From the NCBI RefSeq assembly GCF_002260525.1, contig NZ_MRYI01000002.1:186001-250000 (forward strand): a DNA stretch of 64,000 bases, written 5' to 3'. How positions within the stretch are numbered: the first letter of the stretch is position 1; the number at the start of each line of letters is the position of its first letter. The notes under the pieces are model-generated. The model worked only from the letters and a program-made list of their open reading frames with translations, searched no databases and was not told where the DNA came from. The position numbers were made by a program, and so were the translations under genes. Shown one piece after another: positions 44,989 to 54,176 of the stretch. This stretch comes from Hahella sp. CCB-MM4. GTDB taxonomy: Bacteria; Pseudomonadota; Gammaproteobacteria; Pseudomonadales; Oleiphilaceae.

Positions 44989-46479
44989 TCAGGCAGAGAC
45001 TGTTCCCGCTGAACTTTGCTCATCCGCGCTTGCAGATTGTTCCTGGCTGTTTTGGTTGTCACCGGACCTACCGTGATCTCCGGACCGACCATAATTATCC
45101 TGAAGACGGACAATGTCATCCTCACCCAGATAACTACCTGATTGAACCTCAATAATTTCGAGCATAATCTTACCCGGGTTCACCAGACGATGCACTTCAC
45201 CAATCGGAATATACGTGGATTGGTTTTCAGAAAGCAGGAACTCTCTCTCTCCACAGGTCACTCTCGCGGTTCCCTGAACCACAATCCAGTGCTCAGCACG
45301 ATGGTGATGCTTCTGGAGAGACAGGCTCGCACCAGGTTTCACTTTAATGCGTTTTACCTGGAAACGAGGGCCGAGATCCACGGAATCGTAGCTCCCCCAG
45401 GGGCGGAAGACCTCACGGTGCACTATCGTTTCCGTTCTCTGTGCGCCGTCCAGCCGGTTGACCAGCTTCTTAACGTCCTGCACCTTATCCCGATGCGCGA
45501 CCATAACCGCATCCTGAGTATCGACGACCACCAGGTCCTCAACTCCCAGCAATGTGACCAACTTGTCATGCCCCCTGACAAAACATCCCTTGGCATCCTG
45601 AGTCATCACATCGCCATGCAAAGCATTATCCGACTCGTCTTTTTCATGCACGTTCCACATGGCTGACCATGCACCGACATCACTCCATTCCGCATTCAGT
45701 GGAACAGTCACAGCATCCCGGGTATGTTCCATGACGGCATAGTCAATCGAGTTATCGGGACAGTGGGTAAAGCTTTCTGCCGGCAGACGTTTAAAGTCCA
45801 TATCCACATGGCAGTTGTTGAATGCCAACTGACAGGTATCGTAAATATCCGGCTCATACTGCTTCAATTCCTGAAGATAGCGTTCTGCACTCATCACAAA
45901 CATGCCGCTATTCCACAGATACTGGCCGCTTGCCAGGTATTCACGGGCAGTGTCTTCGTCGGGCTTCTCTACGAATGCCTCAACCTCGAATGCCAAATCC
46001 TTGAAAGAATCCCCTTTATGGATATAGCCGTAACCCGTTTCGGGTAAATCCGGTTCAATGCCAAACAGCACCAACTTGCCTTCCGCTGCCGCCAATGCAG
46101 CCTGCTTCAGTGCTTCATGAAAGGCAGGTACATTCTTGATATGGTGATCCGCCGGCAGAATCAGCATGATCTGATCATGCCCGGACTCCAGAATCTGGAA
46201 TGCCGCCATTGCTGCAGCCGGAGCTGTATTACGACCAAAGGGTTCCAACAGAATGGCCTGAGCTTTACATCCGACCTGCTGCATTTGTTCTGCAACAATA
46301 AAACGGTGCTCTTCATTACAAACCACCACCGGCTCACCCAACTCTTCGGGCAATCGGTTCAGGGTTTGCTGAAACATGGTTTCCTCACCGATCAACGGAA
46401 GGAATTGTTTAGGGTATAACTTGCGGGACAGTGGCCAAAGTCTTGAACCGTTACCACCTGACAGTATGACTGGAATCAT
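44989..46479 (-). CDS. algA: Mannose-1-P guanylyltransferase/mannose-6-P isomerase AlgA
   Basis: 496 residues from ATG 46479, with AAGGAGATAAAC before it; an upstream start at 46527 adds 16 residues. The N-terminal pyrophosphorylase has ILSGGNGSRLWPLSR and FVEKPD. The C-terminal cupin isomerase has LQKHHHRAEHWIVVQGTARV with the metal ligands. It supplies GDP-mannose and interconverts fructose-6-P and mannose-6-P. A tail of about 35 residues rich in Ser, Gly, Asp and Gln extends beyond the conserved end near LQDNYGRSG. Confidence 0.94.
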   Translation of the reverse strand: MIPVILSGGNGSRLWPLSRKLYPKQFLPLIGEETMFQQTLNRLPEELGEPVVVCNEEHRFIVAEQMQQVGCKAQAILLEPFGRNTAPAAAMAAFQILESGHDQIMLILPADHHIKNVPAFHEALKQAALAAAEGKLVLFGIEPDLPETGYGYIHKGDSFKDLAFEVEAFVEKPDEDTAREYLASGQYLWNSGMFVMSAERYLQELKQYEPDIYDTCQLAFNNCHVDMDFKRLPAESFTHCPDNSIDYAVMEHTRDAVTVPLNAEWSDVGAWSAMWNVHEKDESDNALHGDVMTQDAKGCFVRGHDKLVTLLGVEDLVVVDTQDAVMVAHRDKVQDVKKLVNRLDGAQRTETIVHREVFRPWGSYDSVDLGPRFQVKRIKVKPGASLSLQKHHHRAEHWIVVQGTARVTCGEREFLLSENQSTYIPIGEVHRLVNPGKIMLEIIEVQSGSYLGEDDIVRLQDNYGRSGDHGRSGDNQNSQEQSASADEQSSAGTVSA

Positions 46480-46607
46480 GTTTATCTCCTTAATCCTTTG
46501 AAATCTTGTAACTATCCGCCAGCCCATAGATGTGCTGATCTATAGTCGTTTTATCCTATTGTTCTTGTTCCCACGGCATCGTCTCATTCACAGCTACGCT
46601 ATGAGCC

Positions 46608-47753
46608 CTACAAATCCGACTCTGCACCAGCCTTTTCTTTCGACGGCTGAAACATTCGGGTCAGATCCCCTCCCAGTCTCGACGACTTTAAGTGTTCAGA
46701 AGGGAGTGTGGGCATATTATTCAGAGCACTCTGCCCAAAGGTGGCGGCATATGGCTCTGTCCATGCCACGGACCAGGGATTCAACAATCCATCCACCAAT
46801 TGCTCCCGGCCTGTTAATAACTCAAATGATTTTGGACTGTTCAGTCCATCGGCGACCCGGCGGGCCAGCCGCTCCAACGCATTTTGGTTCTCCGCAGCAA
46901 GGTGCAGGCCGTTGGCTTCTGCAAACACCGCCATCATCACCAACGGTTGAAGGGCAAAATTGTGATATTCCAAGGCCCGTTGCTGACGTCTCAACTCATT
47001 AGGGAGATACCCTGAAGCATCTATTTGACCGGCCGCTTCACGGTATTTCGTCACCGCCCAATCAAACAACTCCTGATTCCGCAAAGCGACGCCTGTTGCC
47101 ATAACCGCCCAACCGGCCCAGTAGTCGTGGTTATTTACTTTCTTCAGCGGCCGATCAGTGTAGTACTGCCGCACTTTGCCAGATAAGCCATATAACCAGG
47201 TTTCTATCGATTGTCTCTGCTCTTCGGACACCTCATTGTGAGCCACCCGGTCAAGCTTCAGGTATGCCAGACTTGCGCAGGCTAACGCCCACTTCCTGAC
47301 CGCTTCACCAATATGGTTGACGTCTTCACTCATCAAGGCATCGGCCTGGGCCCAGTCATCAAGCAGTCTTGTGAGACAAACGGCCGCTCCCGGACGACCT
47401 TCCAACAGCTTTTCAGATAGATCAATGCTCCGCTTCTCAAACTCACGCACCTCATCAGTGCTTTTTTTGTAAGCCTTTAATGCTGCCTTATTAAGGTTTG
47501 CCCGCGATTTATCACTCCCCTCATACTTGCTGCGCATATCGAGGGAGTCTGTATATGGTTCAGGTAACTCTGCGCACTCTATGGGGCCGGAGCTATTTTC
47601 CTGTACTTGAATAAACCCAGCTGGAGCTACCAGATTGCCTGACTTGACCATTCCAGGGTTAATTTTCGCGGTACAGCCCCCGAATGAAACCAGAATAAAG
47701 GTAGACAACACCAATAAGCCCGAACGTGAATTCCGAAAAACTCTGGGGTGCAT
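46608..47753 (-). CDS. algL: Alginate lyase AlgL (PL5)
   Basis: 381-residue PL5 lyase that clears alginate misdirected into the periplasm. The signal ends at SFGGC, so a lipid anchor is possible. The catalytic NNHDYWAGW (Asn-His pair) and RRQQRALEYHNFAL (Arg and Tyr) are conserved, as is the TRLLDDWA segment near residue 127. It starts 4 bp after the algX stop, so coupling is likely. It sits after algX rather than between algX and algI as in Pseudomonas. Confidence 0.9.
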   Translation of the reverse strand: MHPRVFRNSRSGLLVLSTFILVSFGGCTAKINPGMVKSGNLVAPAGFIQVQENSSGPIECAELPEPYTDSLDMRSKYEGSDKSRANLNKAALKAYKKSTDEVREFEKRSIDLSEKLLEGRPGAAVCLTRLLDDWAQADALMSEDVNHIGEAVRKWALACASLAYLKLDRVAHNEVSEEQRQSIETWLYGLSGKVRQYYTDRPLKKVNNHDYWAGWAVMATGVALRNQELFDWAVTKYREAAGQIDASGYLPNELRRQQRALEYHNFALQPLVMMAVFAEANGLHLAAENQNALERLARRVADGLNSPKSFELLTGREQLVDGLLNPWSVAWTEPYAATFGQSALNNMPTLPSEHLKSSRLGGDLTRMFQPSKEKAGAESDL

Positions 47754-47757
47754 ATCA

Positions 47758-49173
47758 CTACTTCCCTGCCACCCGCATGTCGTCCGGACGACGACACATG
47801 GTGGCTGTTAGATTTACAGATTCAACCTCATCCGGCAGATTCAGATCCAACGAAAGGAAACGAAAGTCGGCCCATTCCTCTTCAGATTTCAGCTCAACCA
47901 CAAAACGTCCCCGGCCGTTTACCCGATCACCGTGTTCCAGACGCAACCGCTCATGCCGACGATTGATATACCAGAAAGTCAATTCAGTTTGTTTCAGCTG
48001 CGGGTCGGAGAACTGTAAGTCAACAAGGTAGTCGCCGCCTCGGAGGTCCTGATATTCCCCACCACCGTTGAATAGAACTTCCTGATTCCCAGCTTTGACT
48101 TCCATGCTTTTCTGCAATACGGCCGGTTGATTCTTACAGCCGTCATAAACCATCGGAATCACCTGCCGGTAAAACTGCATGGTAGAGAGATCATGGTAAC
48201 TGGGAACCTCCCAGAGCATCATCCTGGGTGGAGACTGCTGAAATTCTTCACTGGGCAGATACTGAATCAAGGTCCCGTCATAACTTCCACCCGCGACTGC
48301 CTCGTTAAGGATATCCAGGTGTAGGTCCTCCTTTAAAAAGCCACCAAAGTTATAGTTGGCCGCACCTTTACTGAAACTGGTTCCCACCAAAGTGACTTCC
48401 GGAAGACTGTCATCACCGAACAGGCTATCGCTTTCTTCTTCGTCTTCTGAAAATAGATCCCCCTCTTCCACGGGTTCTGTCATGTATTCATCGACGTATT
48501 GATTAGCGTAACTGTTCCTGCACAGCGTGGCATGGGCGACCTGCAGACTCCCCCGCTTGAGCATTAACCCGACACGCTTGGTCTCAAAATCCTGCTTTTT
48601 CAGATCGGGATACAGTGGATGAAGACGAACGCTGTCCGCCACAAGCTCTGCGGTCATTCTCGCCCCGGTTGGGGTCCAGTGGTGGTCCCGGCGAAAGTAG
48701 AAATCCCCTTCACCGGCAGGTTGATTCAGCAGGGGCGTCAGGTCCGGCGTGTACAGACCGATGCTTCTGAATCGTTCCAACGCCCTTCTGTAATTGGAGG
48801 CCGCCAACTGAAAGTCAAATTGATCATAACCTTCAGCACTGACTTTCATCGGATGTACCAGCCCTCGAGTCGGCTGATATATCATCACCAGTTCGGTTCC
48901 CCTGGCTCTCAACGTCTGAGCGAACCGGGACAACTCTTTCAATGCCGCATCATCCGGGCCAAACTCAGTTCGCAGTTCGGCTTCGGTACGAAACAACCAG
49001 CCATCCTCACCTTCTATGAGTGTCTTGAACAACCGAAGATAGGATGAGTTATAACTCTCCAACTGCTCAGCAGCCGGACATATATCGCAGCAAGGCTCAA
49101 CTTCATACTCAATTGCCATTGCCGGCCTCCCTGCCAGCATCAGCAGGAATGCCGCCAGCAACAGGGAAAACAT
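47758..49173 (-). CDS. algX: Alginate acetyltransferase AlgX
   Basis: 471 residues from ATG 49173 (AGAGG seven bases upstream; another ATG at 49191). A signal peptide ends at AMA. The SGNH-like domain has the catalytic DHHWTPTG (Asp-His) and VTLVGTSFSKG (Ser), and the C-terminal carbohydrate-binding domain runs from about residue 345. AlgX transfers acetyl groups to polymannuronate in the periplasm. A stretch of acidic residues (about 240-262: EEGDLFSEDEEESDSLFGDD) before the Ser motif is notable. Confidence 0.92.
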   Translation of the reverse strand: MFSLLLAAFLLMLAGRPAMAIEYEVEPCCDICPAAEQLESYNSSYLRLFKTLIEGEDGWLFRTEAELRTEFGPDDAALKELSRFAQTLRARGTELVMIYQPTRGLVHPMKVSAEGYDQFDFQLAASNYRRALERFRSIGLYTPDLTPLLNQPAGEGDFYFRRDHHWTPTGARMTAELVADSVRLHPLYPDLKKQDFETKRVGLMLKRGSLQVAHATLCRNSYANQYVDEYMTEPVEEGDLFSEDEEESDSLFGDDSLPEVTLVGTSFSKGAANYNFGGFLKEDLHLDILNEAVAGGSYDGTLIQYLPSEEFQQSPPRMMLWEVPSYHDLSTMQFYRQVIPMVYDGCKNQPAVLQKSMEVKAGNQEVLFNGGGEYQDLRGGDYLVDLQFSDPQLKQTELTFWYINRRHERLRLEHGDRVNGRGRFVVELKSEEEWADFRFLSLDLNLPDEVESVNLTATMCRRPDDMRVAGK

Positions 49174-49209
49174 CTCATAACCTCTGTACATGGCTCATTC
49201 GACTCCTGG

Positions 49210-49866
49210 TTAAATTTGTGAGCTGACCTGGCTTTCAACCCATACCAGCTTGGGACTGGATTTATCCCCACAGGCAAACAGGCTGAAGACTTTTCCTCTT
49301 TCCAGATTCATCGGGGCAGCTTCGGCCAGTTTCTGGTCGCCTTCGAAAGCGGCAACAGAAATTTTGACCGCATTGACCTGACGATTTTTGGTGTTGAGCT
49401 GACTGACCGATTCAAGAATGGCGGTTTTTTCATTACTGGTTTTGAGGTCCAGAGAATCCACATTGGTCAGGTTGTAGAAGCTCACCAGCGCCTTGCGACG
49501 GTTATCAAAGGCTTCATCCTTCACCAACTTGACGACACCACCATCCAGCAGAATCAACGTGTAGTAAGAATCCTTTTCCAGAGTGACGGGATGCTTCTTG
49601 CCATCCAGGTCGACTTCCAGTGCCCCTGGATCCAGAAACACATATTTACTGGAGGTAATCGGATCCACTTCACCCATCTCTTTACCTGCAATGGAAGCTT
49701 CTTTTACCGGAAGATTAATCTGTCCATTGAAGACACGGATAAATGCCGATCCTGCCGGAGCCTCGGGTCCGTATAAAGCTCCTTCACCGGCAGCCTGGGC
49801 CAGAGAGGCGACTCCGCCCCCGAACATCAAAATGAAAAACAGAAAATACTTTGCATGGATTCTCAT
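49210..49866 (-). CDS. algF: Alginate acetylation protein AlgF
   Basis: 218-residue periplasmic protein with a Sec signal (ending ASLAQA). The conserved ALYGPEAPAGSAFIRVFNG start of the mature domain and YVFLDPGALEVDLDGKKHPVTLEKDSYYTL segment match AlgF, required for O-acetylation with AlgI and AlgJ. Its ATG overlaps the algJ stop (ATGA), indicating coupling. Confidence 0.92.
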   Translation of the reverse strand: MRIHAKYFLFFILMFGGGVASLAQAAGEGALYGPEAPAGSAFIRVFNGQINLPVKEASIAGKEMGEVDPITSSKYVFLDPGALEVDLDGKKHPVTLEKDSYYTLILLDGGVVKLVKDEAFDNRRKALVSFYNLTNVDSLDLKTSNEKTAILESVSQLNTKNRQVNAVKISVAAFEGDQKLAEAAPMNLERGKVFSLFACGDKSSPKLVWVESQVSSQI

Positions 49867-51059
49867 AAGATTCTCCCTGAATCACTGTTATTTGTTTCTT
49901 GGCGGTTAAAGGTATTTGTTTCTTGGTGGTTTAAGCTATTTGAGCTGTTGCCGGCCACAGTAAATGGCAGCGCGTACTCGCTCAGATCATACGACATGGG
50001 TATATATCGCTCCGGGAATTCCCAGATCACCACATTGGGTGGACTCTCCAGAAAATCATCGGATAACAGATATTCCATCATTGGAATAACAGGCCCCTTC
50101 CCTTCCTGGGCATAACTGATGACCTCAACGCCGGCCTGCTGTTGAAGGGCGCCGACAAAGTTCCAAAGCGGGTTGGCGCTATAGCTGGTCCCAACCAATG
50201 CGACTTCGGCAGAACTCTCTCCAAATAGGTCGTCATCCATACCACTTGCCTGATCTTCGCTATCAAGCGGAAAGGTTTCCCTGGGTAGAAGAGGCTCGGT
50301 TCCAGGCCCCAGATAGGCAAAATAAGGATCCAGCGGAATGTAATTCAGCAAGTCGCCCTTATGCTCCCTGGGCTTCTGGGACACGGTCTCAAAGGCCTTG
50401 GTGTGCCACTCCATATTCTTTTCCTTCGGCTCCAGCTGGCGAACAATTTCTGAGGCGGCAATTGCAGCCCCCTCTGGCGTCCAGTGGGTATCAGTGCGCA
50501 GGAACATCCGGGCCTGGTCTTTACCTTCCATCATTCCGGGAAGTAACAATGGCGAGTGAATTCCCTTCGCCAACAGCTTTTCCACGGCAGAGAAATAAAG
50601 GTCTTTGTGCCCCTCATATGGCATGCTGTCTTGCAGGTGCTCAGCGTACACGCGGGCTTTCGAAGGTACGATGACTACCGCCAGGTCAACGCCCTGGTTA
50701 TCAAGGTATTGTTTAACCTGGGAGATCAATTCCAATTGATTGTTGACCCGGTCGGCGAAATCCGGATAAGCCTTGAACTCCTCTTGCGTGAACAACCATT
50801 CGTCATTGCCGACGACGACGCCTTCCCGGCCTTCTGAGAACAACAGATACTGGACTGCTGCCCAGAAACTGGTGCCAAAGTTCTTAACAGGAAATTCTTC
50901 GTTGTAGTGGCTTTCATATTGTTGTGCCCAACCACCATCAATAGCACTGATTTCCTCTGGTTGTTGAAAATCCCTCCAGGCGCCGAGACTCCAGACTCCC
51001 AGAGCGACGACCAGAACGATAAATACGGCGACATATAATTGATGGGCCCACTTTTCCAT
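49863..51059 (-). CDS. algJ: Alginate O-acetyltransferase AlgJ
   Basis: 398 residues from ATG 51059, with GAGGA nine bases upstream; a TTG at 51068 opens the frame. One N-terminal membrane helix (about 10-28) anchors an SGNH-like periplasmic domain. The catalytic RTDTHWTPEGA (Asp-His) and ALVGTSYSANPLWNF (Ser) are present. It accepts acetyl from AlgI. It is a homologue of AlgX, lacking its C-terminal binding domain. Confidence 0.92.
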   Translation of the reverse strand: MEKWAHQLYVAVFIVLVVALGVWSLGAWRDFQQPEEISAIDGGWAQQYESHYNEEFPVKNFGTSFWAAVQYLLFSEGREGVVVGNDEWLFTQEEFKAYPDFADRVNNQLELISQVKQYLDNQGVDLAVVIVPSKARVYAEHLQDSMPYEGHKDLYFSAVEKLLAKGIHSPLLLPGMMEGKDQARMFLRTDTHWTPEGAAIAASEIVRQLEPKEKNMEWHTKAFETVSQKPREHKGDLLNYIPLDPYFAYLGPGTEPLLPRETFPLDSEDQASGMDDDLFGESSAEVALVGTSYSANPLWNFVGALQQQAGVEVISYAQEGKGPVIPMMEYLLSDDFLESPPNVVIWEFPERYIPMSYDLSEYALPFTVAGNSSNSLNHQETNTFNRQETNNSDSGRIL

Positions 51060-51080
51060 GATGCTCAATCCTCGTCTGCC

Positions 51081-52496
51081 CTAAAATTGAAAGTAAAGAA
51101 ACGGTGAGTAGCTTTGCGCGGAAAGCTTGAGAATAGACAGCGCAAACAGCGGCAACAGTATTGCCGAGACGGCATAACGCCTGACCCAGGAAGTACGGAC
51201 GATATCTGCCCCGAATTTCTCTTTGAAACCCAGCATCAGAATAAGCAGGTAAGCAATCGCCAGCGTGGCAATCTGCAGACTGTTAACTGATTCCAGATAC
51301 AGGTCGCTGAATTGCCATTGGCCTGAGAAGAACATGGCGTTGTATACCTTCACAGCCTCTTCGACATTCGCGGCCCGGAAAATGACCCAGCCCAACAGCA
51401 CCAGGAAGAAGGTGAATGCCCAGCGTACAGGCTTCAATACCTTTCCTTCATGTCCCCATCCCAATGCACGCTCGATGGACAGCCACACTCCGTGCCAGGC
51501 ACCCCAGATGACAAACGTCCAGTTCGCACCGTGCCACAACCCTCCCAACAGCATGGTCAGAAACAGGTTTCGGTATGTGTTGAACGTACCGTGGCGGTTT
51601 CCGCCCAAGGGAATATACAGGTAATCCCGCAACCAACTGGATAGACTGATGTGCCAGCGGCGCCAGAACTCAGTGATACTCTGGCTGATATAGGGTTGAT
51701 TGAAGTTTTCAATAAACCGGAATCCCATCATCAGGCCAAGCCCAATGGCCATATCGCTGTATCCGGAGAAATCAAAATAGAGCTGGGCTGCATAAGCCAG
51801 ACTTCCCAACCAGGCATCTGCTGCAGAGGGGTTATCAAGGGCATAAAGATGATCAACCAGAGGTGCAATGGTGTCTGCGATAATGACCTTCTTCACAAAC
51901 CCCTGCATGAATCTGGCAGCCCCTTCAGAGAACTTGTCCATCGTATGGGTACGTTCAGCAAACTGATCAGCCAGATCCTTATAACGCAGTACAGGACCGG
52001 CAATGAGCTGGGGAAATAGTGCTATAAACGCAGCAAAGTCAACAAAGCGCCGGGTAGGTTCCGTGTCTCCGCGGTATACATCCACGATGTAGCTGATAGC
52101 CTGGAAAATGTAGAAAGAAATACCGATCGGCAGAATGACATGCATGATTTCAAACGGCTGAAAACCAAAACTGGTCATCACAGCATTCAGGCTATCCACT
52201 CCGAAATTGGCATACTTGAAATAGCCCAGGGTAACGAGGTTTCCTGCCACACCTATACCTACCCAACGGCGGGCTCTGGAAGAAGCACTTTCCGCGTTGG
52301 CGATATGAATTCCTATCCAATAATTCCAGACCGTAACGGCAACAAACAGCAGCAGAAAATCAACCCGCCACCAGGCATAAAACAGATAGCTACCAATCAG
52401 AACCGTCAGAGACTTCCATTTGAAAGGCGTGAGGTAATACAACGCCAGAAAAACCGGCAAGAACAGAAATAGAAACACATTTGATGAAAAGACCAT
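51081..52496 (-). CDS. algI: MBOAT acyltransferase AlgI
   Basis: 471-residue polytopic inner-membrane protein of the MBOAT family that passes acetyl groups across the membrane for alginate O-acetylation. The catalytic His lies in LLGGLWHGANWTFVIWG (about residue 315), and SITEFWRRWHISLSSWLRDYLYIPLGGN is the family signature. It is about 50 residues shorter than the Pseudomonas protein. It comes right after algG here rather than after algL. Confidence 0.95.
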   Translation of the reverse strand: MVFSSNVFLFLFLPVFLALYYLTPFKWKSLTVLIGSYLFYAWWRVDFLLLFVAVTVWNYWIGIHIANAESASSRARRWVGIGVAGNLVTLGYFKYANFGVDSLNAVMTSFGFQPFEIMHVILPIGISFYIFQAISYIVDVYRGDTEPTRRFVDFAAFIALFPQLIAGPVLRYKDLADQFAERTHTMDKFSEGAARFMQGFVKKVIIADTIAPLVDHLYALDNPSAADAWLGSLAYAAQLYFDFSGYSDMAIGLGLMMGFRFIENFNQPYISQSITEFWRRWHISLSSWLRDYLYIPLGGNRHGTFNTYRNLFLTMLLGGLWHGANWTFVIWGAWHGVWLSIERALGWGHEGKVLKPVRWAFTFFLVLLGWVIFRAANVEEAVKVYNAMFFSGQWQFSDLYLESVNSLQIATLAIAYLLILMLGFKEKFGADIVRTSWVRRYAVSAILLPLFALSILKLSAQSYSPFLYFQF

Positions 52497-52500
52497 CGCT

Positions 52501-54165
52501 TCAGCTCTCCGTGCCTGATTCGATTGGATTGGAATCTTCTGACTGCTGGAGCTTGACCGCCTTGGCGTCTCTTATCAGCGCCTCCAGCAAGGTGCTTTGA
52601 TATGGCTTAAACAATCCATAAAGCTGCAGTCCCATGGAACCGGATGGGAATCGCATATCCAGATCGTATAACACCACTGATTTGGGGTGCTCCGCATGGA
52701 AAGGACCGCGACCGTTCATGGCATAACGACCGCCATGAATAACAAGGGACATGTCCATCGTGTATGGATCCATCACGAAATCCCGGTCGGTCTCGGATAG
52801 ATCCGCCACATGCCCGAGAATGCCGAAACCGCCGTTACGGAACAGCCTGTTACCGTATAACCGGATATCCGAGCTGTTACGCGCCCGCATACCATGCTTA
52901 CGATTATCAAACGCTACATTGGACCAGAACAGGTTGTCGTTACTTTCATAAACCGTGTAGCCATCACCGCCGTTGCGATAGGCAAGATTGTTGGCAATCA
53001 CATTCCGTTCACTGGAGCGGTCGAGAACAAAACCGGAGATGGCGTTGTCATAGCTCTTGTTATTGAAGATCCAACTGTCATTGACGGAGCGTGACACAAT
53101 GATGCCGTGCTTCTTCTTCGTTCCATAAACCACGTTATCAGCAATGAGCAGATGGGACGAATAGTCATGAGGGTCTATCCCGTAGATCACATTGTGATGA
53201 TAGGTATTCCGGATAACCACGAGGCCTTCTGCCTCATAGCAATAGAAGCCGTAATATATGTCTTCAAAATCGGAGTCCATGATCCAGGCTTGGGGGCCGC
53301 CCTGCTTCAGTATCGAGTTTTCGTCTTCACTGTAGTGAGTAACGGTAATACCATAGGATTTACTCTGGTTATAACCAAAGCTGAGAACACGGGTTTTCAC
53401 CATATACAGCTCACTGCCACCCCAGGTGGTCAGGAACGGTCGAAACTCCTTGGAAGATTTGTAGGCTGCATTTGTCTGCGCTTCTTCATTCCAGGCGATC
53501 ATCTCAGTCCCCAGAGTGAACATCTTTCCGTGCACTTCCATAAAGGCTCCCCGATCCTGAGACAGCTTCAGGGTTTTGACCTCGCTGCCGTCCAGAACCA
53601 GAGTTGCCGTGCGCTCTACCACCAAAGGCAGACGCAGAATAAAAACGCCAGGCGATTCCTCTTCAAAAAATCCTGGGTTGTTTACCGCCTCCAGAATATC
53701 TTTCGCCGTTACCGTTCCCGAACGCACAAAAATGGCCTTGGGATGAGATAACTGTCGCTTGGTCCATTCAATCGCACGTTTACCTGCAGTGAACTCCCGC
53801 AAAGTGAACTTTTTGAACATGCGTTCGACTTTCACTTCCGGAGCTCCCTGATGAGCCCTTTCCGCAAGACGCTGCCTTACCCACTCTTCGTTATAAATAT
53901 CCGTAGGCGGCAAAGTGGGGGCAGGCATGTCCAGAGAATCTGCTGGAATATAATCCATCTCATAGGATGACATGTCTGCAGACTCTTCAATGGTGTCACC
54001 GGTATCGCCTTCATCCTCAAGTTCGGGATCCTCTGCCGCCAGGCTGGAGGTGGAGATGCCAGTCAGTATCAGCCAAAGGAGGCACGCTCCAGCAAGCACA
54101 ACCGGATGCCACCGGGTGCCCATGCGTGGAAGTGTTGCGACGACAGCAGATTCAGTTCTGATCAT
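52501..54165 (-). CDS. algG: Mannuronan C5-epimerase AlgG
   Basis: 554 residues from ATG 54165, with TAGGAG eight bases upstream; the frame opens at 54195 inside algE. A signal region precedes a right-handed beta-helix. The catalytic DPHD motif is in YGIDPHDYSSHLLIADN (about residue 345), and repeats such as FDNRKHGMRARNSSDIRLYGN build the helix. It converts mannuronate to guluronate in the periplasm and is part of the export scaffold. The linker after the signal is rich in Asp, Glu and Pro. Confidence 0.94.
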   Translation of the reverse strand: MIRTESAVVATLPRMGTRWHPVVLAGACLLWLILTGISTSSLAAEDPELEDEGDTGDTIEESADMSSYEMDYIPADSLDMPAPTLPPTDIYNEEWVRQRLAERAHQGAPEVKVERMFKKFTLREFTAGKRAIEWTKRQLSHPKAIFVRSGTVTAKDILEAVNNPGFFEEESPGVFILRLPLVVERTATLVLDGSEVKTLKLSQDRGAFMEVHGKMFTLGTEMIAWNEEAQTNAAYKSSKEFRPFLTTWGGSELYMVKTRVLSFGYNQSKSYGITVTHYSEDENSILKQGGPQAWIMDSDFEDIYYGFYCYEAEGLVVIRNTYHHNVIYGIDPHDYSSHLLIADNVVYGTKKKHGIIVSRSVNDSWIFNNKSYDNAISGFVLDRSSERNVIANNLAYRNGGDGYTVYESNDNLFWSNVAFDNRKHGMRARNSSDIRLYGNRLFRNGGFGILGHVADLSETDRDFVMDPYTMDMSLVIHGGRYAMNGRGPFHAEHPKSVVLYDLDMRFPSGSMGLQLYGLFKPYQSTLLEALIRDAKAVKLQQSEDSNPIESGTES

Positions 54166-54176
54166 CCCATCCGCTC

